A stretch of 64,000 bases of DNA from Plebeiibacterium sediminum (GTDB taxonomy: Bacteria; Bacteroidota; Bacteroidia; Bacteroidales; Marinilabiliaceae): contig NZ_JAPDPJ010000001.1 in assembly GCF_026013605.1 (NCBI RefSeq), positions 62,001-126,000 on the forward strand. The letters are read 5' to 3'. The translations under genes were made by a program, and so were the position numbers. The first letter of the stretch is position 1, and the number at the start of each line of letters is the position of its first letter. Below, in pieces: positions 27,011 to 39,909 of this stretch. A model generated the notes under the pieces. It was not told where the DNA came from and did not search any database. It saw only the letters and a program-made list of their open reading frames with translations.

Positions 27011-28642
27011 TTAGTTATACTCTGGGTTTTGAGTAATAGAACCACCACTATAATCAATTTCTGATTGTGGAATAGGTCGTAAAAGGTGTTTAGCTTCCAA
27101 TGCATGATTTAAAGCAGCATGAGGATTGTGTGCTAAAGTTCTTTCAATTAACTTACCTGTTCTTTTAAGATCCATCCATCTGTTAACTTCACCCATTAAC
27201 TCACGTCCTCTTTCATCTAAAATAAAATCAAGGGTTACTTCTCCTTCTGCAACAGGAGTTGTTAAACCTGCTCTAGATCTTAGTTCTGTTAATTTTTGTG
27301 CGGCGGCAGTAGTATTTGATGATCCTAAATAAGCTTCTGCTGCAATTAAGTAAGCTTCACCACTTCGCATCATCACCATGTCTCTCTGACCTTGAGAAGA
27401 TTGATCAGGCTGCGTAAAAGGAACAGAAGGATCATCAAATTTTCTAAACAAAGGATAATGAACATTAGTTATTCCGTCTGCTGTTAAATATTCATCAGGA
27501 TTAATCACTGCATAATCAACTGCAGCTTTTTCTGCGTCTGTCCATGCAACTTTAGGAAAATGTATAACAATTTCTCCAACTTCCTTAATTACATTACCAT
27601 TATCATCTTTAGCTTGCTCTGTTGCATATAAAGTTCTAACAAAACTTGCTTCAGCACGCTCATCGGCATCATCAAATAATGAAAAGAAGAATGGCGTTGG
27701 CATTGGTCGAAGTCCCTGTACTGTACGCGATAACCCAGGATAATCGTAAAAACGGAATTTGTATAACATATGACGTGAGTTACCCCATCCTCTACTTACG
27801 GAGTTAGTTCCAAATAAATAAGAAAATACAACTTCTGAATTTCTTTGATTATTAATACTTACAAGATCTGCATAAGAAGGAACCAAATCATGATGCGAAA
27901 TAACTGTTTCAGCTAACTCTGCCGCATCAGTAAAATCATTCCCTGATGCAAATGGCTTATAAGCTCTTGTTAATAAAACTTTTGACATCAAATGTCTAAC
28001 AGCATCCTTGGTCACACGTCCGAAATCATCTGTTGTTTCCGGTACTGCAGCTAAAGCATCATTCAAATCAGAAACAATTTGTGTGTAAACATTTTGCTCT
28101 GTTTCACGAGTAAAGTTTGTTTCAGGCTCAGAAATTCTTCTTAGTACCAAAGGAACACCACCATAATTCTCTACCAAATTAAAATAAGACATTGCTCTGA
28201 AAAACTTAGCCTCACCCACTCCGGTAGCCTTGTCTCCCTCATCTAACCCTTCAACTACTTCTGAAGCTTCAATAGCAAAGTTGGCAGCCGAAATAATTTT
28301 ATATTGGTTTCTCCAATATACACTTACTGTCCAGTTTGTAGAGTTAAAATTAACATAGTCGTTAAGATCATTGGTTCCTGAAACCAAGTCATTTCTAGTT
28401 ACAAGGTCTGTTCCTAAATCTTCCAATGAATAATACATATCAGGATCATAGTGAGTTGTATACTCTCTACTAACCTCATAAACACGTGTAACTAATTGTT
28501 CAAATGTTTCAGTATAACCATTAGCGGCTTCAATACTTAATGATGTATAATTATCTTCTTCCAGGTACTCTTCACAGCTTGTCATTAAAGTACTTGCTGC
28601 AACTAATAATCCCAGTAGTTTTATATTAAAAAATCTTTTCAT
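27011..28642 (-). CDS. susD-like: SusD/RagB-family glycan-binding lipoprotein
   Basis: A 543-residue outer-membrane lipoprotein (lipobox LMTSC, Cys at about 23). The N-terminal and middle helical TPR region (EAKFFRAMSYFNLVENYGGVPLVL) and the C-terminal RagB/SusD end (LDFILDERGRELMGEVNRWMDLKRTGKL) are typical. It forms the lid on the SusC transporter and binds the sugar at the cell surface. It starts 22 bases after the susC stop, as usual for the pair. Confidence 0.96.
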   Translation of the reverse strand: MKRFFNIKLLGLLVAASTLMTSCEEYLEEDNYTSLSIEAANGYTETFEQLVTRVYEVSREYTTHYDPDMYYSLEDLGTDLVTRNDLVSGTNDLNDYVNFNSTNWTVSVYWRNQYKIISAANFAIEASEVVEGLDEGDKATGVGEAKFFRAMSYFNLVENYGGVPLVLRRISEPETNFTRETEQNVYTQIVSDLNDALAAVPETTDDFGRVTKDAVRHLMSKVLLTRAYKPFASGNDFTDAAELAETVISHHDLVPSYADLVSINNQRNSEVVFSYLFGTNSVSRGWGNSRHMLYKFRFYDYPGLSRTVQGLRPMPTPFFFSLFDDADERAEASFVRTLYATEQAKDDNGNVIKEVGEIVIHFPKVAWTDAEKAAVDYAVINPDEYLTADGITNVHYPLFRKFDDPSVPFTQPDQSSQGQRDMVMMRSGEAYLIAAEAYLGSSNTTAAAQKLTELRSRAGLTTPVAEGEVTLDFILDERGRELMGEVNRWMDLKRTGKLIERTLAHNPHAALNHALEAKHLLRPIPQSEIDYSGGSITQNPEYN

Positions 28643-28664
28643 CTGTTTCTAATTTTTTTAATCC

Positions 28665-31600
28665 TTAAAAATTTAAGCTAACACCTGCCATGTATGTACG
28701 TGACATAAATGATCCTCCCCAAGCATTTCTACCTGCATTTTCAGGATCCCATCCATCATATGATGTGAATGTAAATGGATTTTGTACTGTGGCATAAATT
28801 CTTAACCCTTCGATGCTGTATCTTTCAAGTATATTACGTGGGATCTTATAACCCAAAGTAATGTATCCTACTTTAGTGAAAGAAATATTCTTATATTTTT
28901 GAACGCCTGCATAAGGACCACCATTACCTGGTTGATAAGTACTATTTGATGGATTTGTTGGAGTCCAGTAATCGACGTCATAAGAGTTAAACATTCTGTT
29001 TGGCTGACCATCCCAAGGGAATGTAAAGTTATTATGGAAGTTACTATTTAACTTATTGCCATAACTCATTAATAAAGCAAACGAGAAATCCCAGTTTTTA
29101 TAGTTCATATTGTTGGTAATACCACCAGTCCATTTAGGAGTAACCTGACCAATAACTTTTCTATCTTTATCAGGAGAAATGTGACCATCACCATCTAAAT
29201 CTTTTACTTTTACCTGACCTGGTCTTTGATTATATTTTGCAGCTTCTGCAACTTCATCCAACTGCCAAATACCATCAAACACATAATCGTAAATTGCGCC
29301 AATTGTTTCACCTTCTCTGTGTATCATATTTGTTCCTGATACACCGTAAAAGATATCACTTCCACCGTACAATTTATCAATAGTATTTTTGTTACTTGCA
29401 AAGTTAAAGTTGGTTGTCCACTTAAAGTCGCCATTGTCGTAGTTTACAGTATTAATTCCTATTTCAATACCACGGTTTGTAGACTCACCAACGTTATCAA
29501 AAGTACCTCCATATCCTGTAACTGTAGGAAGAGATGTTTCAAAGATAATACCAGTAGTTTTTCTGTTGTAAACATCAATAGAACCAAAGACTTTATTGTT
29601 TAAAAACCCAAAATCAAAACCTAAGTTAACCTCTGATGTTTTTTCCCAAGTTAAATCCGGATTAGCTAATCGAGGAATATATAATGCTGGTACAGAACTG
29701 TCTCCAATATTAGTAGCACTTCCACTTAATAAAGCCTGAGACATTAAAGCTCCTAATCCACCACCTTGACCATTGTTACCAGTTTGTCCGTAACTTAATC
29801 TTACTTTGGCATTGGTAAATGTAGATTGATTTTTCATAAAATCTTCCTGCATCATTTTCCATGCAAAGGCAGCAGATGGGAAGAATGCCCATTTATTTCC
29901 TTCAGCAAGAATAGAGGCACCATCATAACGACCTGTAAAAGTAAACATATAGCGATCTTTTAAACTATAGCTAACTCTACCTGTGTATGACTCCAATGTT
30001 TGTTTTGAGTAATCACTAGAAAGTTCACGAATATCAAGACCTGCATCAATATTATGGAACAAATATTCATCTGAAGTAAAGTTTCTCACTTGAGCTTTAT
30101 ACTCTTCATTTTGCTCAAAAAATCTTGAAATAACAGCAGTAGCATCAATACTATGGATACCGCTTTTCCATTTGTAGTTGAAAATATTATCCCAAGAATA
30201 AGAGAAGTAGTTAAAATTATTTACCTGAGCTCTTCTGTTAGAAGGGTTACCACTAGTACTTTTTGAATATAAACCTCTGTACTCACCGTAGCGGGTATAT
30301 TTCATATTTGGAGAAAACTTAGTAGTAAACGTAAAATCTTTGAAAGGAGTTAATTTTACTGCGAAATCACCAATCCATTGTAAGTATCTGTCTTCTTTTG
30401 TGATATTATCAGCTTCAAAAAGAGGGTTAGTAATTTGACTTTCCTTAGTTATTGCATAATAACGTAAAGATCCATCATCATTATAAGGACGACCAATAGG
30501 CTTTAATCTGTAAGAACTTCTAAAAGCTTCTTCACTACCTTTGTTTTGAATACCTATTGTAGTATAGTTACTTAAACTAACGTTTAACCACTTAGCTAAA
30601 TCAGAAGATAAACTAGCTCTGATATTATAACGAGTAAAATCTTCACCTTCAAAGGTACCGTTATCTTTAGTATAACCTACACCTGCTGAATAAAGTGTTT
30701 TATCGTTTCCTCCAGCCATATTGATGGTATGGTTAGTTTGAAATCCTTTTCTTAACATTAAATCAACCCAATCAGTAGAAACACCATCTGCAACATTTTG
30801 CATTTCTTCTGCATCTAAAATTTCACTTAATACAACATCATCTCTAGTATAAGAAAAGTTACCTGCAGCATATTGGTTACCAACAGTGGCATCCTGAATT
30901 AAATCAACATATTTATCAGTATTCATCATTGAAGGTAAGTGATAAGCTTGTTTAAAACCAACATAACCACTATAGGTAATTTTCATTTTACCTTTTTTAC
31001 CTCCTTTGGTTTCAATTAATACAACACCACTACTACCTCTTGATCCGTAAATAGCTGTTGCAGATGCATCCTTAAGCACATCCATTCTTTCAATATCGGC
31101 AGGGTTAATGAACGAAATGTCATCAACAAAAATACCATCTACAATAAACAATGGGTTTTGTCCCGGGTTAAAACCACCATTATCAGCTGTTTGATTTGTG
31201 TTAATTGTACTTGCTCCACGAATACGGATATTAAACCCACCAGAACCAGGTCTATTATCTGTACGCTGAATAACAACACCGGCAGTTTGACCTTGTAATG
31301 CAGAAACGGCATCTACTTTATTTGCCTGCTCTAACTTACGCTTATCAACAGATGCTACAGATCCTGTTAAGTCTTCTTTCTTTACAGATCCGTAACCTAC
31401 TGCAACAACCTCTTCAAGACCAATCATACTAGATTGTAACTTTACTTTGATTTTTGTTGTGTTAGCATCAATTGCTATTTCTTGCGTTTCATATCCGATA
31501 AATGAAAAGAGCAAAGTGCCTGCATCCGGAGAAACACTTAAGATAAAATTACCGTCAATATCAGTAATTGTACCATTTGTTGTGCCTTTAACCACAACCG

Positions 31601-31730
31601 AAACACCTGGCATTGTGTTTCCCTGATCGTCCAATACTTTACCGGACAATTCTAAATTTTGCGCCCAAGTATTAAATGAATAACCTAATATAAAGGCTAT
31701 CATTACTAACTTTAAAGTGAATTGTTTCAT
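28665..31730 (-). CDS. susC-like: SusC/RagA-family TonB-dependent glycan transporter
   Basis: A 1021-residue outer-membrane protein. Parts: signal peptide (about 1-23), CarboxypepD_reg-like domain (ELSGKVLDDQGNTMPGVSVVVKG, about 26-110), the SusC hallmark at the plug entry (VVAVGYGSVKKEDLTGSV), plug (about 115-230: IRIRGASTIN ... DVLKDASATAIYGSRGSSGVV) and a 22-strand barrel ending in AGVSLNF. It imports oligosaccharides with the SusD partner. No FecR-interacting STN domain is present, which fits control by the HTCS and not by an anti-sigma factor. Confidence 0.96.
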   Translation of the reverse strand: MKQFTLKLVMIAFILGYSFNTWAQNLELSGKVLDDQGNTMPGVSVVVKGTTNGTITDIDGNFILSVSPDAGTLLFSFIGYETQEIAIDANTTKIKVKLQSSMIGLEEVVAVGYGSVKKEDLTGSVASVDKRKLEQANKVDAVSALQGQTAGVVIQRTDNRPGSGGFNIRIRGASTINTNQTADNGGFNPGQNPLFIVDGIFVDDISFINPADIERMDVLKDASATAIYGSRGSSGVVLIETKGGKKGKMKITYSGYVGFKQAYHLPSMMNTDKYVDLIQDATVGNQYAAGNFSYTRDDVVLSEILDAEEMQNVADGVSTDWVDLMLRKGFQTNHTINMAGGNDKTLYSAGVGYTKDNGTFEGEDFTRYNIRASLSSDLAKWLNVSLSNYTTIGIQNKGSEEAFRSSYRLKPIGRPYNDDGSLRYYAITKESQITNPLFEADNITKEDRYLQWIGDFAVKLTPFKDFTFTTKFSPNMKYTRYGEYRGLYSKSTSGNPSNRRAQVNNFNYFSYSWDNIFNYKWKSGIHSIDATAVISRFFEQNEEYKAQVRNFTSDEYLFHNIDAGLDIRELSSDYSKQTLESYTGRVSYSLKDRYMFTFTGRYDGASILAEGNKWAFFPSAAFAWKMMQEDFMKNQSTFTNAKVRLSYGQTGNNGQGGGLGALMSQALLSGSATNIGDSSVPALYIPRLANPDLTWEKTSEVNLGFDFGFLNNKVFGSIDVYNRKTTGIIFETSLPTVTGYGGTFDNVGESTNRGIEIGINTVNYDNGDFKWTTNFNFASNKNTIDKLYGGSDIFYGVSGTNMIHREGETIGAIYDYVFDGIWQLDEVAEAAKYNQRPGQVKVKDLDGDGHISPDKDRKVIGQVTPKWTGGITNNMNYKNWDFSFALLMSYGNKLNSNFHNNFTFPWDGQPNRMFNSYDVDYWTPTNPSNSTYQPGNGGPYAGVQKYKNISFTKVGYITLGYKIPRNILERYSIEGLRIYATVQNPFTFTSYDGWDPENAGRNAWGGSFMSRTYMAGVSLNF

Positions 31731-31761
31731 AGAATTTTATTTTGATTTTATTCATTCTATG

Positions 31762-31769
31762 CGAATTTA
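31762..31769 (-). promoter_or_regulatory. Possible -7 element of the susC promoter
   Basis: On the minus strand TAAATTCG differs from the Bacteroidota TAnnTTTG element at one base and lies 32 bases before the susC start. No good -33 element is present 19-20 bases further up, as often seen for activator-dependent sus promoters. The remaining sequence up to 32127 shows nothing I can name. Confidence 0.3.
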
Positions 31770-32127
31770 CATTTAGTAACACTTTTTAACCTAGATTATT
31801 TATTCAGCTACATAGACAATCAAATCAAAGAGCCTATTTGCCTATATTTCAGCATTTTTTGACCTACCAGCACAAATAGATGAATGATTTGTACAGGTTT
31901 TTACACACTATCTTAATGAAGAGATGCAGTATTTTTTAACATTTCATGAAAGTTATTTATGAATTTAAATTTTGAACAGTATTAAGAAGAAATGTAGAAT
32001 CTGATATGGTCATCTTTTTAATAAGATTTACTGAAGTGATTTAATCTTACTAAAATAAATTGGGCAACTATTATAAATAAACGACACTTAAATTAATTCA
32101 TGCAATCATTGGGATATAGAAAACTAC

Positions 32128-32260
32128 ATCTTACCATCCGGAATTGGATGTTACGATGGTAGAAATGAATGTTACCGACCCGTTTTCCATGTTACCAGGG
32201 TAGAATCAGATGTTACCAAGGTAGAAACGCTTGTTACCAAACAAAAACTGCATGTTACGT
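32128..32260. repeat. Tandem array of 20-21 bp repeats upstream of susC
   Basis: Seven consecutive units of 20 or 21 bp, each starting close to ATGTTACC and several continuing with GGTAGAA, begin at 32128, 32148, 32169, 32189, 32210, 32231 and 32252. The best pair (32189 and 32210) share most positions. The last unit is mirrored by an inverted copy to form a hairpin. The period is two helical turns, so equivalent bases face the same side of the DNA. It lies about 400-530 bases upstream of susC and 120 bases after the metallophosphoesterase stop. Confidence 0.8.
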
Positions 32261-32281
32261 GCGTAACATGCAGTTTTTTTT
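32243..32281. terminator. Perfect palindrome with T tails, probable bidirectional terminator
   Basis: The arms 32243-32259 and 32262-32278 (17 bp, core ACTGCATGTTACG) are perfectly complementary around two bases. Eight T follow on the plus strand and five on the minus strand. It would stop transcripts of the metallophosphoesterase gene, which ends at 32380 on the minus strand. Confidence 0.75.
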
Positions 32282-32379
32282 ATGATTTATCTGTTATTAG
32301 ATTAACTTTTTATAAATCCTTTGAAATAAATCTTCCAGAGATTACATATCTGTTTATGAAAACAACTTTCTTTTAATAA

Positions 32380-34209
32380 CTATTCAATAAACCCAATAAA
32401 TTTACCATTATTTAAATCTATTTTAAAGTTATCTGACGGTTCTCCATTTAATAAAGCCTCAAAAGCCTTAATAAAATGATGAAACTGTTTTTCTAAAGGT
32501 TTTGAATCGTCAAGAACCAGGACATTTTTACTCAACTCTGCATTAATAATTGTTTGATATGCTTCAATTCTTTCAACTCCTATATCATCCACAGCTAACT
32601 GATCACCATTTAATAGTCTGTAGAAATCGAAAATCATATCAAAACCAGACCATTTATAATTTTTAGCATTACTGGCATCACTTTCTCCGGCATAACTTAA
32701 CAATGATACACCATCAGAGTGTAACATAAAATTGGCAAAATCTTCTGGCCAGTCTCTTTTTAAAAACCTTAACCGAACCAGCTCTTTTAAATGCCAGTTC
32801 ATTAATTCATCATAACTTTTAGCCTCTAACACCTGCTTATTCCAAATATCTTTAGCTCCTGATTCCTTTAAATACGAATATTCCTGCTCATAAAGTGGAA
32901 ACAGCTCATTAAATCCGGGTACTAAATCCAGTTTAACAGTTTCAACCTCCATTAAATCGGGATTATGAATGGTTAAAACTTTATAGGCTGCAGGATATCC
33001 AGCTAAAGACGGGATCTGAATATTAACCAAAAAAGAGCCATCTTCGTAATTTCTAATTCCTGTATCATTCAAATGCATATGTCCGGCAAAATGAATCTTT
33101 ATCCCTGCTTCTGCAAATGTGGCAGCAACATCCTCATCCGGAACTCTATGTAACTGCATTTTTCTTTCACTAAATAAAGCTTTAAGATCATCCGAAGCAC
33201 CGTCATAAAAATCAATCATTGGGTAATGACTAAAAGTAACCAGCGTTTTATTTAGTCTTTTAGATTCCTTTACTACTTTTTCAACCCATTTGAGCAAGTG
33301 TTTTTTGTGCGCTAATATATTTGAGTACTCACCCCCACTATTTAGTTTAGCTTTACTAAAATTATCATTCTCTTTTGCAGGTAAATACACATTACCATCA
33401 ATAGCCATCAGCCACAAACCATCTACAGGTTCTACCAGATAACTTACATCTGGCAGTCTCTTCGATAATGTATCAATCAGATAACTCCGTTGGATAAAAG
33501 AGGATTGTTTTAATGCTTCTGTATAATTATAATTCTCATATTTATATGTAGAAAATGGTGTTTCCCAATACTTATATTGCTCCTGAGGTAGAAATCCATT
33601 AGCACTCAATTGCTCTACAATCTCTTCATATCCTAACTTACGAATATCCGGAATAACAACAACCGGGTTTTCCTCTGATGATTTTGGAGTGTACAATCCG
33701 GATTTACTCATTACTGGCTGATTTTTACCACCTGTTCCAAGAAAATCAACTTTCCCTGCATCCGTAGTAAAAGGAGCAACAGGATCGTGGTTTCCGGTTA
33801 TCGCAAAAAACTGTATTCCATAGGCTTTTGTGTACGCATGAAGCATAGCCTTTAATCCTCTGATGTTATATGGCTGCCCATCATCACTAAAATCACCCGG
33901 TAAGGCTACAATTTTAATGTTTCTTTTCACCACATCATCCAATGCTGCTCTGAATGCAAAATAATTTTCATTAAAAATACGTGTTGAATGAAGCTGCGCA
34001 TTCATGGTACGTATATTTACATACTTCTGATTAGCGGGATTCAAAACGCCTTTATAATTGCTTCCTTCAAATTCGCCATAAATATCACTCAAATGCACAT
34101 CAGCGAAAAAGGCAATCTGAATATTATTTGTTTCTGATTTTGGTTTGCAGGATACACTTATAACTATCAGCAAACATGCAAACCAAACTATTCTGAACTT
34201 TTGCAACAT
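32380..34209 (-). CDS. Exported calcineurin-like metallophosphoesterase
   Basis: A 609-residue lipoprotein (lipobox VISVSC, Cys at about 21). All motifs of the calcineurin-like fold are present in order: IAFFADVHLSD, LPGDFSDDG, AITGNHDPV, VTFSHYP and HFAGHMHLND, which bind two metal ions. It removes phosphate from an unknown substrate in the periplasm or at the cell surface. The C-terminal 200 residues do not match a domain I know. The gene follows the GH2 gene on the same strand, with a terminator between them, and precedes the susC region, so it may belong to the polysaccharide locus (for instance acting on phosphorylated sugars) but this is inference. Confidence 0.85.
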   Translation of the reverse strand: MLQKFRIVWFACLLIVISVSCKPKSETNNIQIAFFADVHLSDIYGEFEGSNYKGVLNPANQKYVNIRTMNAQLHSTRIFNENYFAFRAALDDVVKRNIKIVALPGDFSDDGQPYNIRGLKAMLHAYTKAYGIQFFAITGNHDPVAPFTTDAGKVDFLGTGGKNQPVMSKSGLYTPKSSEENPVVVIPDIRKLGYEEIVEQLSANGFLPQEQYKYWETPFSTYKYENYNYTEALKQSSFIQRSYLIDTLSKRLPDVSYLVEPVDGLWLMAIDGNVYLPAKENDNFSKAKLNSGGEYSNILAHKKHLLKWVEKVVKESKRLNKTLVTFSHYPMIDFYDGASDDLKALFSERKMQLHRVPDEDVAATFAEAGIKIHFAGHMHLNDTGIRNYEDGSFLVNIQIPSLAGYPAAYKVLTIHNPDLMEVETVKLDLVPGFNELFPLYEQEYSYLKESGAKDIWNKQVLEAKSYDELMNWHLKELVRLRFLKRDWPEDFANFMLHSDGVSLLSYAGESDASNAKNYKWSGFDMIFDFYRLLNGDQLAVDDIGVERIEAYQTIINAELSKNVLVLDDSKPLEKQFHHFIKAFEALLNGEPSDNFKIDLNNGKFIGFIE

Positions 34210-34260
34210 AAAATTTCACTTTATAATCTTAACACACAAAAAGAGAATGGGTTTAAAAAG

Positions 34261-34295
34261 TAAAGGTTGCTCCCAATCAACAGGAGCAACCTTTA
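34261..34295 (-). terminator. Terminator after the GH2 gene
   Basis: A 13-bp perfect stem TAAAGGTTGCTCC (34261-34273) with GGAGCAACCTTTA (34283-34295); on the minus strand a T-rich tail follows. It is 35 bases past the GH2 stop. Confidence 0.85.
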
Positions 34296-34329
34296 TTATT
34301 TATCTAAATCCACAGTACAATAATTACTT

Positions 34330-37461
<3,132 letters not shown>

Positions 37462-37488
37462 TTAATTTTCCATTAAGAATACGACTTC

Positions 37489-37496
37489 CAAAGTTA
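37489..37496 (-). promoter_or_regulatory. Possible -7 element of the GH2 promoter
   Basis: On the minus strand TAACTTTG matches the Bacteroidota TAnnTTTG element. It is about 50 bases before the GH2 start. A -33 element at the right distance is poor. Confidence 0.4.
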
Positions 37497-37799
37497 TACA
37501 ATTCACAATTTTTAACGTTAAATAATCGTTCAAATACATGGACATTTTCGTCAATCAGAAATAGTACAATTAGCACAAGTTACAATCGTTTACTTACTTA
37601 TAATAAAATATTATTTTAAAACTTTGTATTTTTTTTCGGTCAGCAGATAAAAACGTCATAAACTTTAAGGCATAAATATTGTTTAACAAAATACACCCCC
37701 TTATCAACACTTCGAATTATTAATAAGATGATTGGTTCGTACGCTGGTTAATAATTAAATTATTTACTTTAAATCATCAAACAAATTGTTCTATAATTT
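37497..37799. other. Divergent intergenic region, nothing identified
   Basis: About 300 AT-rich bases between the divergent GH2 and hybrid kinase genes. I found no repeat, RNA or good promoter for the kinase, and no copy of the palindrome seen further right. Confidence 0.4.
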
Positions 37800-39899
37800 A
37801 TGAATGTAGATAAAGCACAAAAATCATCAGTTCAAGAACAGCTACAAAAGCTCATCCTTAAATATAAATCCAATCCTGAATTATGCCATGATTTGAATTG
37901 TGTTTTGGAATCTGCTCAAGAAGAAGCAAAATCTAATAATAATATTTCTGAGAAAAATGCTCCTAACCAGGAATTACGCCGACTAAAACATCAATACAGT
38001 GCCCTTCTCGATAATTTACCAGAAATGGATGTTTATCTTTTTGATAAGGAAAACCGATTTCTTATTGCAGGAGGACAGGAAAAACAAAAGTTTGGATATA
38101 CCAAAAGCGATTTTTTAGGAAAAAAGGTAAATGATATAACGGAAGAAACTATTGTTGAAAAATTCTCCCCCATTATTTCTAAAACATTGGCCGGGGAAAG
38201 GATTGAAACAGAAATAAAGACTAAAGGAAGAGTTTATAAAATAATTACTCAACCAATCTATGACGATTCTGGGAAAACAGAATACGGTATTATGATTGGT
38301 CATAATATTACCAAGTTAAAAAAGGCTCAGGATAAACTCAGAAAAGCCAAAATTGAGGCAGAAAGAATTGCACAGGTAAAATCGAACTTCCTGGCAAATA
38401 TGAGCCACGAAATACGTACGCCACTCAACGCCATAATGGGATTTTCGGAACAGTTGGCAAAAACAGATTTAACTGAAGAACAACGAAAGTTTAATCATCT
38501 GGTTAATGAATCATCCGAACACTTATTTTCTTTGGTAAACGAAATTCTTATTCTATTAAAAATTGGAATGGGTAAAGTATTTATTGACAATACGCCATTT
38601 AATGTCAGAAAAGTATTTAATGATGTATTCCAGTTCTTTAAAATTAAAGCTGAACGAAAAGGAATTGAATTATTATATCAGGTAGATGATGAAGTGGCCC
38701 AGGTTTTAATTGGTGATCCATTCAGGTTAAAACAGATTATGATTAACCTGATAAGTAATGCTATAAAATTTACCAACTTTGGATCAGTTCGTTTTTCCTG
38801 TTCCGTAAAAAAAGACCATGGCGACTTTATAAAACTAAAAATTGACGTTAAAGATACTGGAATAGGAATCAACACCAATGACTTGTCTTCAATATTTGAT
38901 GAGTTTAGCCAGGCCGAAAATATGGTTAAAGAAAAACATGGAGGTACCGGTTTGGGATTAACCATCAGTAAAAAACTTATTGAGCTTCAAAAAGGCAGTA
39001 TTAAAGTAAAAAGCCAAATAAACAAAGGAAGTCATTTTACCGTAATCATTCCTTATAAAAAAGGCTCCGAACAAGATATTTTAAAGGAAGACCAATCATT
39101 TACAATTAATAATGAATTACTTGCTGGTAAGCGCATTTTACTTGCTGATGATGACTCCTACAACAGAGAACTTGCACATACCATACTTAAAAACTGGGGT
39201 ACCAAATTTGATATTGTAAAAAATGGAGAAGAAGCTTATAATAAAGCAATACAACACCAATATGATCTGATATTAATGGATATTCATATGCCTATACTCA
39301 ATGGAATGCAGGCCACAAAACGAATTAAAACTCAAAATGAAAGTTTAAACAAACACACTAAAATTGTCGCATTAACGGCCAACATTACCAAAAGTGATAT
39401 TGTTGAATACATGAAGTCAGGCATGGATGACTATATTATAAAACCCATAAAGGAAGACGAATTTTACAATAAACTTTGCAATGTTTTGGATATTCCAATG
39501 AATGGCAATTTTATTGAACTCAATAAAGAAGTATTGGCATTGGAAGAAGAAGAAATTAAAAAGGCATATGATTTGAGTGATTTAAAATCCGCAACCAGAG
39601 GTAATAAAATCGCTTTTAATAAAATGTTGCAAACATTTCTTGATAATTCAGTCAATGGAATTGAAGAACTTCAGGCAGAACTTGACAAAGAAAATTGGGA
39701 TACCATAAGAGAAACAGCGCATCGACTGGTTTCATCTATCAGATACTTTAAAATTGAAGTGGTTCCGGATAAATTAAGAAAAATTGAAGAATCTGTAATC
39801 CATAAGGACTATGAAGAAATTCCTGAAATGATTCATGAAGCAGTTTCTATATTAGATGACATTCTGTTTCAAATGAAAAACGAAATAATAACTGAGTAA
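37800..39899 (+). CDS. Soluble PAS hybrid histidine kinase with receiver and HPt domains
   Basis: A 699-residue protein without obvious membrane segments, so probably a cytosolic sensor. Order: coiled region, PAS (about 70-180: LLDNLPEMDVYLFDKENRFL), HisKA with NMSHEIRTPLN (His about 204), HATPase (GGTGLGLTI), receiver (about 445-565, Asp in LILMDIHMPILNG) and a C-terminal HPt domain (about 590-695, His in ETAHRLVSS). This is a full phosphorelay apart from the last receiver, which the sigma-54 activator encoded 10 bases downstream supplies. The signal sensed by the PAS domain is unknown. Confidence 0.92.
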   Translation: MNVDKAQKSSVQEQLQKLILKYKSNPELCHDLNCVLESAQEEAKSNNNISEKNAPNQELRRLKHQYSALLDNLPEMDVYLFDKENRFLIAGGQEKQKFGYTKSDFLGKKVNDITEETIVEKFSPIISKTLAGERIETEIKTKGRVYKIITQPIYDDSGKTEYGIMIGHNITKLKKAQDKLRKAKIEAERIAQVKSNFLANMSHEIRTPLNAIMGFSEQLAKTDLTEEQRKFNHLVNESSEHLFSLVNEILILLKIGMGKVFIDNTPFNVRKVFNDVFQFFKIKAERKGIELLYQVDDEVAQVLIGDPFRLKQIMINLISNAIKFTNFGSVRFSCSVKKDHGDFIKLKIDVKDTGIGINTNDLSSIFDEFSQAENMVKEKHGGTGLGLTISKKLIELQKGSIKVKSQINKGSHFTVIIPYKKGSEQDILKEDQSFTINNELLAGKRILLADDDSYNRELAHTILKNWGTKFDIVKNGEEAYNKAIQHQYDLILMDIHMPILNGMQATKRIKTQNESLNKHTKIVALTANITKSDIVEYMKSGMDDYIIKPIKEDEFYNKLCNVLDIPMNGNFIELNKEVLALEEEEIKKAYDLSDLKSATRGNKIAFNKMLQTFLDNSVNGIEELQAELDKENWDTIRETAHRLVSSIRYFKIEVVPDKLRKIEESVIHKDYEEIPEMIHEAVSILDDILFQMKNEIITE

Positions 39900-39909
39900 A
39901 AAACACTAT

